In this document: positions 7,093 to 15,131 of the stretch, piece by piece
Position numbering within the stretch: the stretch's first letter is position 1
Layout: the number at the start of each line of letters is the position of its first letter
Assembly: GCA_944393725.1 (NCBI GenBank)
Contig: CALYBC010000013.1
Coordinates: 1 to 32,328 of the forward strand
Direction of reading: 5' to 3'
From: an uncultured Alphaproteobacteria bacterium
GTDB taxonomy: Bacteria; Pseudomonadota; Alphaproteobacteria; RF32; CAG-239
DNA: 32,328 nucleotides
Notes under the pieces: model-generated
Told to the model about the DNA's origin: nothing
What the model saw: only the letters and a program-made list of their open reading frames with translations
Databases searched by the model: none
Made by a program: the position numbers and the translations under genes

Positions 7093-8220
7093 ATGAAAAT
7101 AGATGAAAGAATTACCAAGTTAGCGGAAAATGTTTTAAAAAATTCGCTTAATCTGAAAAAAGGAGAAAAAATTTATATTGAAGCATTTAGTGCCTCTACC
7201 AAAGATTTGTTTAATGAGTTTATCAGAATAGCCGCTAAAATGGGAGCAACTCCGTTTTATGTTTATAATGATAATTCTTTTGTAAAAAATTTGGTGGAAA
7301 ATTCTACTCCGGCACAAATCGAACAATATGCAAAGTGGCATTCGGCTTTAATGGATGAGATGGATTGTTATGTCGCGGTCAGAGGGTATGATGATTTGTT
7401 TGCACTTTCGGATATTCCACCGGCCAAGATGAAAGCATATAATCAAATATATTATAATATGGTGCATTTTGATCGCAGAATTCCTAAGACTAGATGGTGC
7501 GTAATGCGTTATCCTAATGATACCATGGCGGCGGTGTCGAAAATGTCGTGCAAAGCACTGGAGGATTTTTTCTTTGAGGCATGCCTGGTTGATTATAAAA
7601 AAATGGGCAAGGCGATGGCTCCTTTGAAAAAATTGATGGATAAGACTGATAAAGTAAGGATTAAAGGACCGAACACCGATTTGGAATTTTCTATTAAAGG
7701 ATTAAAGGCTGTTATTTGCGATGGAAAGATGAATATTCCGGATGGTGAAGTTTATACAGCACCTCTAAAAACTTCAATCAACGGACATATCCAGTTTAAT
7801 ACCGATACGGTCTATGGCGGAACTTTTTATTCTAATGTATATCTGGAATTTAAGGACGGCAAAATTATCAAGGCCGAAAGTCGTGCCAATAACGATAAAT
7901 TGCAAAAGCAGATTAATGTCGATGAGGGGGCGCACTATATGGGTGAGTTTGCAATAGGCGTTAACCCCTATATCAGAAAAGAGATGTTGGATATCTTGTT
8001 TGATGAGAAAATTGCCGAGTCGCTGCATATGGCAATCGGAAATTCGTATAATGATGAGACTTTTAACGGTAATCGCTCAAGCGTGCATTGGGATTTGGTT
8101 TTGATTCAAGACAAGGCTCACGGCGGCGGTGAGATTTGGTTTGATGATGTTTTGGTAAGAAAAGACGGTGAGTTTGTGTTGCCGGAGTTAAAAGAACTTA
8201 ACCCCGATAAATTAAAATAA
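7093..8220 (+). CDS. Aminopeptidase, M29 (thermophilic metallopeptidase) family
   Basis: A second cytosolic metallo-aminopeptidase (AmpS/PepS/aminopeptidase T type, usually a dimer). The 375-residue protein starts with the family's KLAENVLKNSLNLKKGEKIYI region. All six expected metal/active-site residues can be placed: E219 (DGEVYTAP), E285 (YMGEFAIG), H312 and Y319 (LHMAIGNSY), H332 and D334 (VHWDLV). Length is slightly shorter than the typical ~410. It begins 3 bases after the pepA stop, with GGA in the pepA tail as the only ribosome-binding hint, so translation is probably coupled. Together the pair would complete degradation of peptides from ClpXP and other proteases, or of imported peptides. 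The family call is firm; substrate preference is unknown. Confidence 0.93.
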   Translation: MKIDERITKLAENVLKNSLNLKKGEKIYIEAFSASTKDLFNEFIRIAAKMGATPFYVYNDNSFVKNLVENSTPAQIEQYAKWHSALMDEMDCYVAVRGYDDLFALSDIPPAKMKAYNQIYYNMVHFDRRIPKTRWCVMRYPNDTMAAVSKMSCKALEDFFFEACLVDYKKMGKAMAPLKKLMDKTDKVRIKGPNTDLEFSIKGLKAVICDGKMNIPDGEVYTAPLKTSINGHIQFNTDTVYGGTFYSNVYLEFKDGKIIKAESRANNDKLQKQINVDEGAHYMGEFAIGVNPYIRKEMLDILFDEKIAESLHMAIGNSYNDETFNGNRSSVHWDLVLIQDKAHGGGEIWFDDVLVRKDGEFVLPELKELNPDKLK

Positions 8221-8258
8221 AGTTTAGTTTTTGATAATTTTTTCTTGATTTTTGTCTA

Positions 8259-8283
8259 AACGCATAATAACCTCAAATGCGTT
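8259..8283. promoter_or_regulatory. Inverted repeat upstream of the 8323 gene
   Basis: AACGCAT (8259-8265) and ATGCGTT (8277-8283) form a perfect 7-bp inverted repeat with an 11-base centre, 39 bp before the next start codon. It could be an operator or a short hairpin. There is no U-tract, so it is not an obvious terminator. Confidence 0.3.
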
Positions 8284-8322
8284 ATGGTAAATTTATGTTA
8301 AATTTTTTAATTTTATTATTTT

Positions 8323-9222
8323 ATGGCAAAAAAATTAGAATTTAAAAAACTCTCTGCTTACAATGTCAGAGAAGCACAAAGTTATGAGACGTGGCTGTCG
8401 TTGGTTAGGATGCCTTATCGCTCCTATATTAATAATGTCGAGTTGCAAACCGCTTCAAAAGATATAATACCTGAGGTGGATTTGGTTGTTGTTTTTTCTG
8501 ATAACCTAAGAGCAGCAGCTGAGGCAGCGGTTTTTGCAAACCGTTATAAGAACCAACACGGAAAATATCCGAAAATCTTATGTCTACCGGCGCTAAATTT
8601 ACCGGAGTACATAAATTTCGGAGCTCCGGAAGAAAAGCTGGCAACACTGATATTGAAAAATATGAATGTGCCGGAAGATGTTATCATCGGGAGGAGAAAG
8701 TTTTGGCAAAGATATAATCTGGTCAATGATTTGGCTCTTTATCTTGATGAAAATCCTGAGTTTCAGAAGGTGCTTGTCGTATCTTCTTTGGGACATTCGC
8801 TGTTGGCGGCACAAGCTCTATGTCTTAAAATGCCTGATATTGATTGGGTGTTTTTTGAAAATGAGCTAATTGCACCAAAAGACCGAGTGCTTGACACTGA
8901 GATACTTGATGTTAACGGTATCGGGGTTGATTTGCTAATCGCCAACATTGCAAAGGCTTTCCATGGCTGGGGGGTTGAGAGATGTCATTTGACTTTTAGA
9001 AAAGTTAATGATTTGCCCGATCGCGAGTTGATGAAAAACATCATCAATCTAGGTTATGTAGCAGGACTAAGCACAGATGCTTTTTGTTTCTTTGATGTTG
9101 ATGAAGGTTCAGTAGATTTGATGCGGCAACGCAGAGAGTATATTGATACCCTTAACATAGGGAATATGAAGCATACGATGGCACAAATAAATGCCTTGTT
9201 AAGGCAGTATAAAAATGTTTAA
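8323..9222 (+). CDS. Unknown protein, first of a tandem paralogous pair
   Basis: A 299-residue soluble protein that I do not recognise. Two alpha/beta blocks stand out. EVDLVVVFSDNLRAAAEAA (about residues 50-69) is followed by GKYPKILCLP. FQKVLVVSSLGHSLLAAQAL (about 147-166) is followed by IDWVFFENELIAP. This layout (hydrophobic strand, helix, strand after a GK(Y/L)P turn) recalls the DUF218/YdcF Rossmann-like fold, but the family's catalytic signatures are not evident, so this is only a fold-level suggestion. The next gene shares the same blocks. There is no Shine-Dalgarno. The leader is U-rich with the start as TTTTATGG, a pattern shared by five other unknown genes in the window. The pair is likely co-transcribed. 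Confidence 0.85.
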   Translation: MAKKLEFKKLSAYNVREAQSYETWLSLVRMPYRSYINNVELQTASKDIIPEVDLVVVFSDNLRAAAEAAVFANRYKNQHGKYPKILCLPALNLPEYINFGAPEEKLATLILKNMNVPEDVIIGRRKFWQRYNLVNDLALYLDENPEFQKVLVVSSLGHSLLAAQALCLKMPDIDWVFFENELIAPKDRVLDTEILDVNGIGVDLLIANIAKAFHGWGVERCHLTFRKVNDLPDRELMKNIINLGYVAGLSTDAFCFFDVDEGSVDLMRQRREYIDTLNIGNMKHTMAQINALLRQYKNV

Positions 9223-9237
9223 TTTTAATTTTTTTAT

Positions 9238-10203
9238 ATGGGACTAAGTAAGAAAGACCTGCGGCACCTCGTGTATATGGAAAGGTGGGCAGGGTACAAA
9301 ATGGCAGAAAATCCTTTGTCGATGGCAGAGGTAATCAAAAAAGATTGCGGTAATTCATTCCCGTCAATATTGTCGGATGAGGATATGAAGGTGAAGTCTT
9401 TTTCGGTTAAGGCCGTGCCGCAAGCTGATTTTATGTTGGTACTAAATAATTACCCGAGAGTGCTGGCATATACGGCAGAGGTGGCAATTAGATTCAGAAA
9501 TTCTTACGGGAAGTTGCCGGAGTTGATTAACATTTCTTCCGGTCGCGGAATTGAGTGTCAAAGCTCAAAAATGGCAGAATGGCTGGAGGAAGGGTTGCTT
9601 GACTTGGGTTTTCCTGAAGAGTGGGTGAAAAAACACCATTTGAGCGAGGAGGTCATTGATTATGCGGACAGTGCCGTAAAAATCGATGAGATTATCTCTC
9701 AGCTTAACCTTCAAGGTAAGCCTAAGGTTTTGGTAATTACCGGAATTGCGGATACTTTATTGGCTGCTACGGAACTGCCGATATTGTTGCCTCATATTGA
9801 ATTCAACTTCTTTGAGGCTCCGCAGTTGGATCCTAATGCCAGATTATTTGACGATGAGGTCTTTGCCGGAAATACATATGCCATTGATAATTTATTGGCA
9901 AATGTAGTGATGGCACAAAGGTCTGTAATCGGTAGAAGAATCAGGCTGCCGGTAGAAAAGCTGATGGAGCGGCCAAAACAGGATTATGTCAGAGACTTAC
10001 TCCTTCGTGGCTTTGCCGGAGCTTTTAATACTCCCGAGATGTGGAAGGCTGTCGGGCTTTCTTATAAGGAGGGAGAGAAGCTATACGAAAAAAGAATTGC
10101 CGAGCTTTCAAAAATGGCAAAGCAAGGCCGATTTGAACAACAGACCGAAAGGCTGATGTTTCGCATAAAGCGAAGCTTAAATGATAAAGGTCTGGTGTAT
10201 TAA
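9238..10203 (+). CDS. Unknown protein, second of a tandem paralogous pair
   Basis: A 321-residue soluble protein, distantly paralogous to its upstream neighbour 15 bp away. The matching blocks are QADFMLVLNNYPRVLAYTAE then YGKLPELINI (first strand-helix-strand), KPKVLVITGIADTLLAATEL then IEFNFFEAPQLDPNARLFDD (second), and the IDNLLANVVMAQ helix, matching VDLLIANIAKAF in the first gene. The C-terminal ~60 residues (KRIAELSKMAKQGRFEQQ) are basic and helical and have no clear counterpart in the partner. Sequence identity is low, so the duplication is old or the two have specialised, perhaps as a heteromer. No Shine-Dalgarno; the start lies in a U-rich TTTTATATGG context. The stop codon is the first codon of a perfect terminator inverted repeat. 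Confidence 0.85.
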   Translation: MGLSKKDLRHLVYMERWAGYKMAENPLSMAEVIKKDCGNSFPSILSDEDMKVKSFSVKAVPQADFMLVLNNYPRVLAYTAEVAIRFRNSYGKLPELINISSGRGIECQSSKMAEWLEEGLLDLGFPEEWVKKHHLSEEVIDYADSAVKIDEIISQLNLQGKPKVLVITGIADTLLAATELPILLPHIEFNFFEAPQLDPNARLFDDEVFAGNTYAIDNLLANVVMAQRSVIGRRIRLPVEKLMERPKQDYVRDLLLRGFAGAFNTPEMWKAVGLSYKEGEKLYEKRIAELSKMAKQGRFEQQTERLMFRIKRSLNDKGLVY

Positions 10204-10250
10204 AATAAGAAACCACTCTTTCTGTGAGGAAAGAGTGGTTTCTTATTTTA
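10201..10250. terminator. Bidirectional terminator containing both stop codons
   Basis: A perfect 22-bp inverted repeat (10201-10222 and 10229-10250) with a 6-base loop TGTGAG. A/T-rich outer ends provide a U-tract in either direction. The left arm begins with the TAA of the plus-strand gene. The right arm ends with the complementary TAA of the minus-strand gene. Confidence 0.9.
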
Positions 10251-10949
10251 ATTAGCGTCGGGATTATAAGACATGAACATCTTACTTTTTTCAAGATAGA
10301 TGTTGTCATCTTCATCAAGGCGCGTGACCCAAATGTCTTTTCCATGATGAAAGACTTCGTTCTCGAGAGCCTCTACATAATCATAGTCATATAGGGAAAG
10401 CTCCTCGCCGTTGGGGCCGATAAACAAGCTGGCATCTTCGGCGAAAACAGGTATGTCAACAATGACACCTTGTTCTTCATCGGTTAGAACCCATGCAACC
10501 CCAACAAATTTTCTTACGCGATCAATGGTGTATAGTTTTACCAATGCGTATGAATCCGGGGTTATTCCAGCAAGCTTGGCGTAAATCTCGGTTTGAGCAC
10601 TATGCCAGATTACTGGAGCTGCCATGATACGGCCATCAGTTGCATAGCAGTATAATTTACCGGCACGGACGAAATAGCTTGCTGCATCAATTATGCTTAT
10701 TGATGAGATGTCTTCCAAATCTTCGGGAGCGTGAAAATTTGTTTTTTTGAACACAGGCAAAAATAAAAATTTTTGCTCGCATATCGTATACCAAATCATA
10801 TCACTCTTATCGGTAAAATTAGCAACCGCCAGACTAACTTCGCAGTTGTCGGTTTTACCGTTGGTCAGTTCGCTAAATCTTTTAATCGCGGCAAGTTTTG
10901 ATGCGTGCATACATTCTTTGCCGACTCTTTTTAAAAATTTCGTTTCCAT
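10248..10949 (-). CDS. Hypothetical soluble protein
   Basis: A 233-residue acidic protein with no signal peptide or membrane helix that I do not recognise. It looks beta-rich in the middle (YFVRAGKLYCYATDGRIMAAP, then IYAKLAGITPDSYALVKLY) and strongly acidic near the end (about residues 183-219, with SLYDYDYVEALENE and TRLDEDDNIYLE). The N-terminus is basic and helical (METKFLKRVGKE). The start ATG at 10949 has no Shine-Dalgarno and sits in the ATTATTATGG context seen in other unknown genes here. It faces the tandem paralogues across a shared terminator. Upstream of it is the nifJ terminator, so it is probably a single-gene transcript. No function can be assigned. Confidence 0.8.
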   Translation of the reverse strand: METKFLKRVGKECMHASKLAAIKRFSELTNGKTDNCEVSLAVANFTDKSDMIWYTICEQKFLFLPVFKKTNFHAPEDLEDISSISIIDAASYFVRAGKLYCYATDGRIMAAPVIWHSAQTEIYAKLAGITPDSYALVKLYTIDRVRKFVGVAWVLTDEEQGVIVDIPVFAEDASLFIGPNGEELSLYDYDYVEALENEVFHHGKDIWVTRLDEDDNIYLEKSKMFMSYNPDAN

Positions 10950-11012
10950 AATAATTTGTATTTAAGTTAGTATTGAGGTGATTTTAAGCATTGTATTTTA
11001 AATTAGTCAACA

Positions 11013-11048
11013 AAAAAACTCCTTAACCGTAAGGTTAAGGAGTTTTTT
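11013..11048. terminator. nifJ: Terminator downstream of nifJ
   Basis: A 16-bp perfect inverted repeat (11013-11028 and 11033-11048) with loop GTAA, core CTCCTTAACC/GGTTAAGGAG, flanked by A and T tracts. It ends the minus-strand nifJ transcript and could work in either direction. Confidence 0.9.
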
Positions 11049-11060
11049 AAGTCAGTGAGC

Positions 11061-14000
11061 CTATTCGGCTACTTTGAACTCAGCCATGTGTTCCAAGAGA
11101 GAACGTTTTTCGTTTACATTCTCTTGGGCTTTGTTGACCAAGGTCTCATATCTTTCCGGATTTTGTTTGTTTACAATCTGGAAACGAGTCTCGTTAGCCA
11201 TGTATTCGGCCAAAGGTTTGGTCGGAGCTTTAGAGTCTAAGCTCAACGGAGCCTTGCCTTCTTTGATGTTTTCAGGATTGTAACGATACAACGGCCAAGA
11301 ACCGGATTCAACAGCGGCTTTTTGGTGAGCCAAACCGTCAATCAAGTTGAAGCCTTGAGCAATACAGTGTGAGTAAGCAATGATGATGGACGGGCCGTCA
11401 TAAGCTTCGGCTTCGTTCATGGCTTTGATTACTTGACTGTCGTTGGCACCGATTGAAACTTGAGCAACATATACATTGCCATAAGACATAGCAATCATGC
11501 CCAAATCTTTCTTCGGCAATGATTTACCTGCTGTAGCAAATTTGGCAGAGGCACCCATCGGGGTAGCTTTTGATTGCTGACCACCGGTGTTGGAGTAAAC
11601 TCCGGTATCCATTACCAAAATGTTGATGTTTTTGCCCGAAGCAATAGCGTGATCAAGACCGCCGAAGCCAATATCATAAGCCCAGCCGTCACCACCCAAA
11701 ATCCATACCGATTTCTTAATCAAGTAATCGGCCAATTTGTTCAAATGTTTGGCTTCTTGAGTGTTGATTGTAGCCAATTTGTCGCGGAGTTGTTTTACCA
11801 AATCGCGTTGTTCGTCAATTTCAACATCGGTCTTTTGCGGGTTGTTCAACAATTTATCAGCCAATTCGGCACCAACTTTGTCTTTCAAACCTTCCAAAAG
11901 CTGTTTGGCGAAAGAGGTTTGTTGGTCAATTGAGAAACGCATACCCAAACCGAATTCGGCGTTGTCTTCGAACAAAGAGTTAGCCCAAGCCGGACCATGA
12001 CCTTTTTCGTCTTTGGCATAAGGAGTGGTCGGCAAGTTACCGGAGTAAATTGAAGAACATCCGGTAGCGTTGGCAACAACCATGCGGTCACCAAACAATT
12101 GGGTCAACAATTTAACATACGGAGTTTCACCGCAGCCGGCACAAGCACCAGAGAATTCAAACAAGGGTTGAATCATCTGAGTTGTCTTGGGCAAGTTCTT
12201 AACAACTTCGGTTCTCTTGACATAGGGCAAGGTCTCGAAGAAGTTCCAGTTGGCTTTTTCGGCTTCCAAATGGTTTTCGATATGATCCATGTTGATAGCC
12301 TTCAATTCCGGATTGGCTTTGTTTTTAGCCGGGCATGCAGAAGTACAAATACCGCAGCCGGTGCAGTCTTCCGGAGATAATTGCCAAATGAATTTCTTGC
12401 CGGCAAACTCTTTACCTTTGTAGGCGGCAGATTTCAAAGTAGCCGGAGCATTTTTCAACTCTTCGTCAGAAGCTACTTTTAATCTGATTACGCCGTGCGG
12501 GCATACCAAAGAACACTTACCGCATTGGATGCAGGTCTCGGGATCCCAAACCGGAATTTCGGTAGCAATGCATCTCTTTTCGTATTTAGTGGTTCCTGTG
12601 GGCCAGGTACCGTCAACAACTTCTGCAAAAGCAGATACCGGAAGTTGATCGCCGCGATCGGCAATGATTTCACCGGTAACTTTTCTAACAAATTCCGGAG
12701 CATCGGCCGGAACCGGCAACAAACGATGGAAGGTTGAAGTAACCTCTGTCGGATATTCAACTTTGTGCAAATGTGCCAGCGAGGCATCAACAGCGGCAAA
12801 GTTCTTTTGAACAATGGCGTCGCCTTTCTTAGAATAGGTCTTCTTAATGGCATTTTTGATTTGCTCGATAGCTTCGTCTTTCGGCAAAATGTTGGAAATA
12901 GCGAAGAAGCAAGCTTGCATAATGGTGTTAATGCGTTGACCCATGCCGGTTTCGCGAGCAACTTCTACAGCGTTGATGGTGTAGAAGTTGAGTTTTTTGG
13001 CAATGATTTCTTCTTGAACTTCTATCGGTAAGTGATTCCAAACTTCACCAGCCTCATAAGGAGCATTTAACAAGAATGTGGCACCGGGTTTGGCAATCTT
13101 TAAGATGTCAACCTTGGCCATAAACGGAAATTGGTGGCATGCAACAAAGTCAGCTTTGTTAATCAAGTAAGCTGCTTTAATCGGGTTGTCAGAAAAACGC
13201 AAGTGCGAAGTGGTCATAGAACCTGATTTACGAGAGTCGTAAACGAAGTAACCTTGACCATATTTACCGGCGTCTTCGGCAATGATTTTAATAGAGTTCT
13301 TGTTAGCACCAACGGTACCATCAGCACCCAAACCATAGAATACGGCACGAACAACATCTTTGCCTTCGGTGTCGATATCATCGGAATAGGGAAGAGATGT
13401 GTTGTTTACATCGTCATTGATACCAACAGAGAAGCCGTTAATTGGTTTCATCGAAGCACCGTTTTCGTATACGGCACGAACCATTCCGGGGGTGAATTCT
13501 TTAGAAGACAAGCCATAACGACCGCCGAAAATACGCGGCATAGAGGCAATTTCACTTTTAGCAAAAGCTTGAGTTAAGGTTGCAACAACATCCAAATACA
13601 AAGGTTCACCGATAGAACCGGATTCTTTGGTGCGGTCCAAAACATTAACAACTTTTACCGACTTGGGCAAAGCCTTCAAGAAAGATTTTTCGGGGAACGG
13701 ACGATAGAGGCGAACTTTCATCAAGCCTACTTTGTAACCGTTGTTGTTTAAGTAATTGATGGTTTCTTCAACGGTTTCGGCACCGGAACCCATAATAACG
13801 ATAACTTGTTCGGCATCTTCGGGGCCTACATAGTCAACGACATTGTATTTACGGCCGGAGATTTTGGCGAACTTATCCATTTCCTCTTGAACAATGCCTT
13901 CTACTTGGTTGTAGAATTTGTTGCCGGCTTCACGACCTTGGAAGAAGACATCGGGGTTTTGAGCCGTACCGCGGATAACCGGTTTTTCCGGACGAAGAGC

Positions 14001-14621
14001 GTGTTCGGCATTGAAAGAGTAATCAACACCTTCCAACATAGCTCTTAAATCATCATCGGAGAGTAATTTAATTTTTTTGATTTCGTGCGAAGTACGGAAA
14101 CCGTCAAAAAAGTGCATGAACGGTACGCGAGAACGCAAAGTGGATGTCTGAGCAATAGCGGCGAAGTCATGAGCTTCTTGAACCGAATTGGAGCAGAGCA
14201 TGGCAAAGCCGGTTTGACGGCAAGCCATAACATCGGAGTGGTCGCCGAACATCGACAAAGCGTGATAAGCCAAAGAACGAGCAGCAACATGCATTACAAA
14301 CGGGCTTAATTCACCGGCGATTTTGTACATGTTGGGGATCATCAAGAGCAAACCTTGCGAAGCGGTAAAGGTGGTGGTTAAGGCACCGGCCTGGATTGAA
14401 CCGTGGCAAGCACCGGCAGCACCGGCTTCGGATTGCATTTCTTGAACTTCCGGAATAACGCCCCAGAGGTTCTTTTGTTTGGCGGCAGACCATGCGTCAG
14501 CCCATTCACCCATCGGAGATGACGGAGTAATCGGGTAGATGACGCAGACTTCATTCATGCGGTGGGCAACCGAAGCGGCAGCTTCGTTACCATCCATCAT
14601 TTTCATCTTTACTTCAGACAT
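11061..14621 (-). CDS. nifJ: Pyruvate:ferredoxin (flavodoxin) oxidoreductase
   Basis: Oxidatively decarboxylates pyruvate with CoA to acetyl-CoA and CO2, passing electrons to ferredoxin or flavodoxin. It is oxygen-sensitive and typical of anaerobic metabolism. The 1186-residue single-chain protein has all domains in order. The N-terminal pyruvate/TPP-pyrimidine region carries IYPITPSSPMGEWAD. The gamma-type domain follows in the middle. Two 4Fe-4S motifs follow: CIQCGKCSLVCPHG (near residue 695) and CTGCGICTSACPAK (near 752). The third-cluster and TPP region has ACAGCGETPYVK (near 825), GCSSIYSGNLPTTPY and GGDGWAYDIGFGGLDH. The length fits the Desulfovibrio enzyme. AAGGA precedes the ATG. No electron-carrier gene is adjacent. 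The gene stands alone, bounded by a terminator. Confidence 0.97.
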   Translation of the reverse strand: MSEVKMKMMDGNEAAASVAHRMNEVCVIYPITPSSPMGEWADAWSAAKQKNLWGVIPEVQEMQSEAGAAGACHGSIQAGALTTTFTASQGLLLMIPNMYKIAGELSPFVMHVAARSLAYHALSMFGDHSDVMACRQTGFAMLCSNSVQEAHDFAAIAQTSTLRSRVPFMHFFDGFRTSHEIKKIKLLSDDDLRAMLEGVDYSFNAEHALRPEKPVIRGTAQNPDVFFQGREAGNKFYNQVEGIVQEEMDKFAKISGRKYNVVDYVGPEDAEQVIVIMGSGAETVEETINYLNNNGYKVGLMKVRLYRPFPEKSFLKALPKSVKVVNVLDRTKESGSIGEPLYLDVVATLTQAFAKSEIASMPRIFGGRYGLSSKEFTPGMVRAVYENGASMKPINGFSVGINDDVNNTSLPYSDDIDTEGKDVVRAVFYGLGADGTVGANKNSIKIIAEDAGKYGQGYFVYDSRKSGSMTTSHLRFSDNPIKAAYLINKADFVACHQFPFMAKVDILKIAKPGATFLLNAPYEAGEVWNHLPIEVQEEIIAKKLNFYTINAVEVARETGMGQRINTIMQACFFAISNILPKDEAIEQIKNAIKKTYSKKGDAIVQKNFAAVDASLAHLHKVEYPTEVTSTFHRLLPVPADAPEFVRKVTGEIIADRGDQLPVSAFAEVVDGTWPTGTTKYEKRCIATEIPVWDPETCIQCGKCSLVCPHGVIRLKVASDEELKNAPATLKSAAYKGKEFAGKKFIWQLSPEDCTGCGICTSACPAKNKANPELKAINMDHIENHLEAEKANWNFFETLPYVKRTEVVKNLPKTTQMIQPLFEFSGACAGCGETPYVKLLTQLFGDRMVVANATGCSSIYSGNLPTTPYAKDEKGHGPAWANSLFEDNAEFGLGMRFSIDQQTSFAKQLLEGLKDKVGAELADKLLNNPQKTDVEIDEQRDLVKQLRDKLATINTQEAKHLNKLADYLIKKSVWILGGDGWAYDIGFGGLDHAIASGKNINILVMDTGVYSNTGGQQSKATPMGASAKFATAGKSLPKKDLGMIAMSYGNVYVAQVSIGANDSQVIKAMNEAEAYDGPSIIIAYSHCIAQGFNLIDGLAHQKAAVESGSWPLYRYNPENIKEGKAPLSLDSKAPTKPLAEYMANETRFQIVNKQNPERYETLVNKAQENVNEKRSLLEHMAEFKVAE

Positions 14622-14842
14622 ATTTCATCCTTAAAGTTAGTGTTAACAAAATAAAAAAGCCAGTGTCAAAGCAGACGGTTTTACGCCTTATCTACCGGCT
14701 TTCTCAATACAGAATCTTATTCCTGCGTGCCTTATAGCATTTTAGATATAAAAAATCCAGCAAAAAATTGTAGTTAGGCAACAATTTTTGAGACAATTTT
14801 GGGGTGAAAATTATGTTTTTCGAAATTTTGTCAAAAAAGTGC

Positions 14843-14871
14843 TTGCGTGGGGGGTGAAATTGTGGTATAAG
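14843..14871 (+). promoter_or_regulatory. Strong sigma70-like promoter of the SPFH gene or a small RNA
   Basis: TTGCGT (14843-14848), a 17-base spacer, and TATAAG (14866-14871). Both the spacing and the -10 hexamer are identical to those of the tRNA-Thr promoter in this window (TTGACA-17-TATAAG). Predicted transcription start is near 14878. Confidence 0.6.
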
Positions 14872-15131
14872 TGGTGTTGGTTTTAATTAGAAATAAATTA
14901 TTAAGAAACACCTTAAACAAACTTTGTTTGGAAACTTGAGTGTAAAGACTGATAAATTTTGCATAAAAAATATTCGAAAGAGCCAGCGCAAAATAAAGGC
15001 AGCCCACTGTTTTTTATAACAGAGAACTACGTGTTCGGGGGAAGAGTTAAGAATTGATTATGTAAAGGATACCATTGAAATAATCAAGCATGATCAGCAA
15101 GGCAAGTTGGGGTGTTATAAATGTAAGAAAT
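14872..15131 (+). other. Long structured leader or possible small RNA, no coding gene seen
   Basis: The 510 bases between nifJ and the SPFH start hold no convincing gene. The first part (14622-14842) is AT-rich, and I see only divergent promoter space in it. From the promoter onward there are several possible RNA stems. One is ACAC-bulge-TTAA with TTGAGTGT (14908-14943). It overlaps, and excludes, TTAAG/CTTAA (14901-14916). Others are CTGTT/AACAG (15008-15022) and TTGATTAT/ATAATCAA (15053-15087). TTTATAACA (15013-15021) can also pair with TGTTATAAA (15113-15121) just before the start codon. It matches no RNA family I can recognise (6S, SRP, RNase P and tmRNA were considered). It could be a regulatory 5' leader. 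Confidence 0.35.

Noticed and set aside
12488..12961. Long open frame in another frame within nifJ
   Set aside because: It lies wholly inside the strongly supported nifJ gene, has no ribosome binding site, and its composition follows from nifJ codon bias.
14872..15089. 6S, SRP, RNase P or tmRNA gene in the nifJ-SPFH gap
   Set aside because: A TGTTCG resembling part of 6S RNA occurs, but no long hairpin with a central bubble can be drawn. The conserved motifs of SRP, RNase P or a tmRNA tag sequence are absent. Kept only as an unassigned leader.
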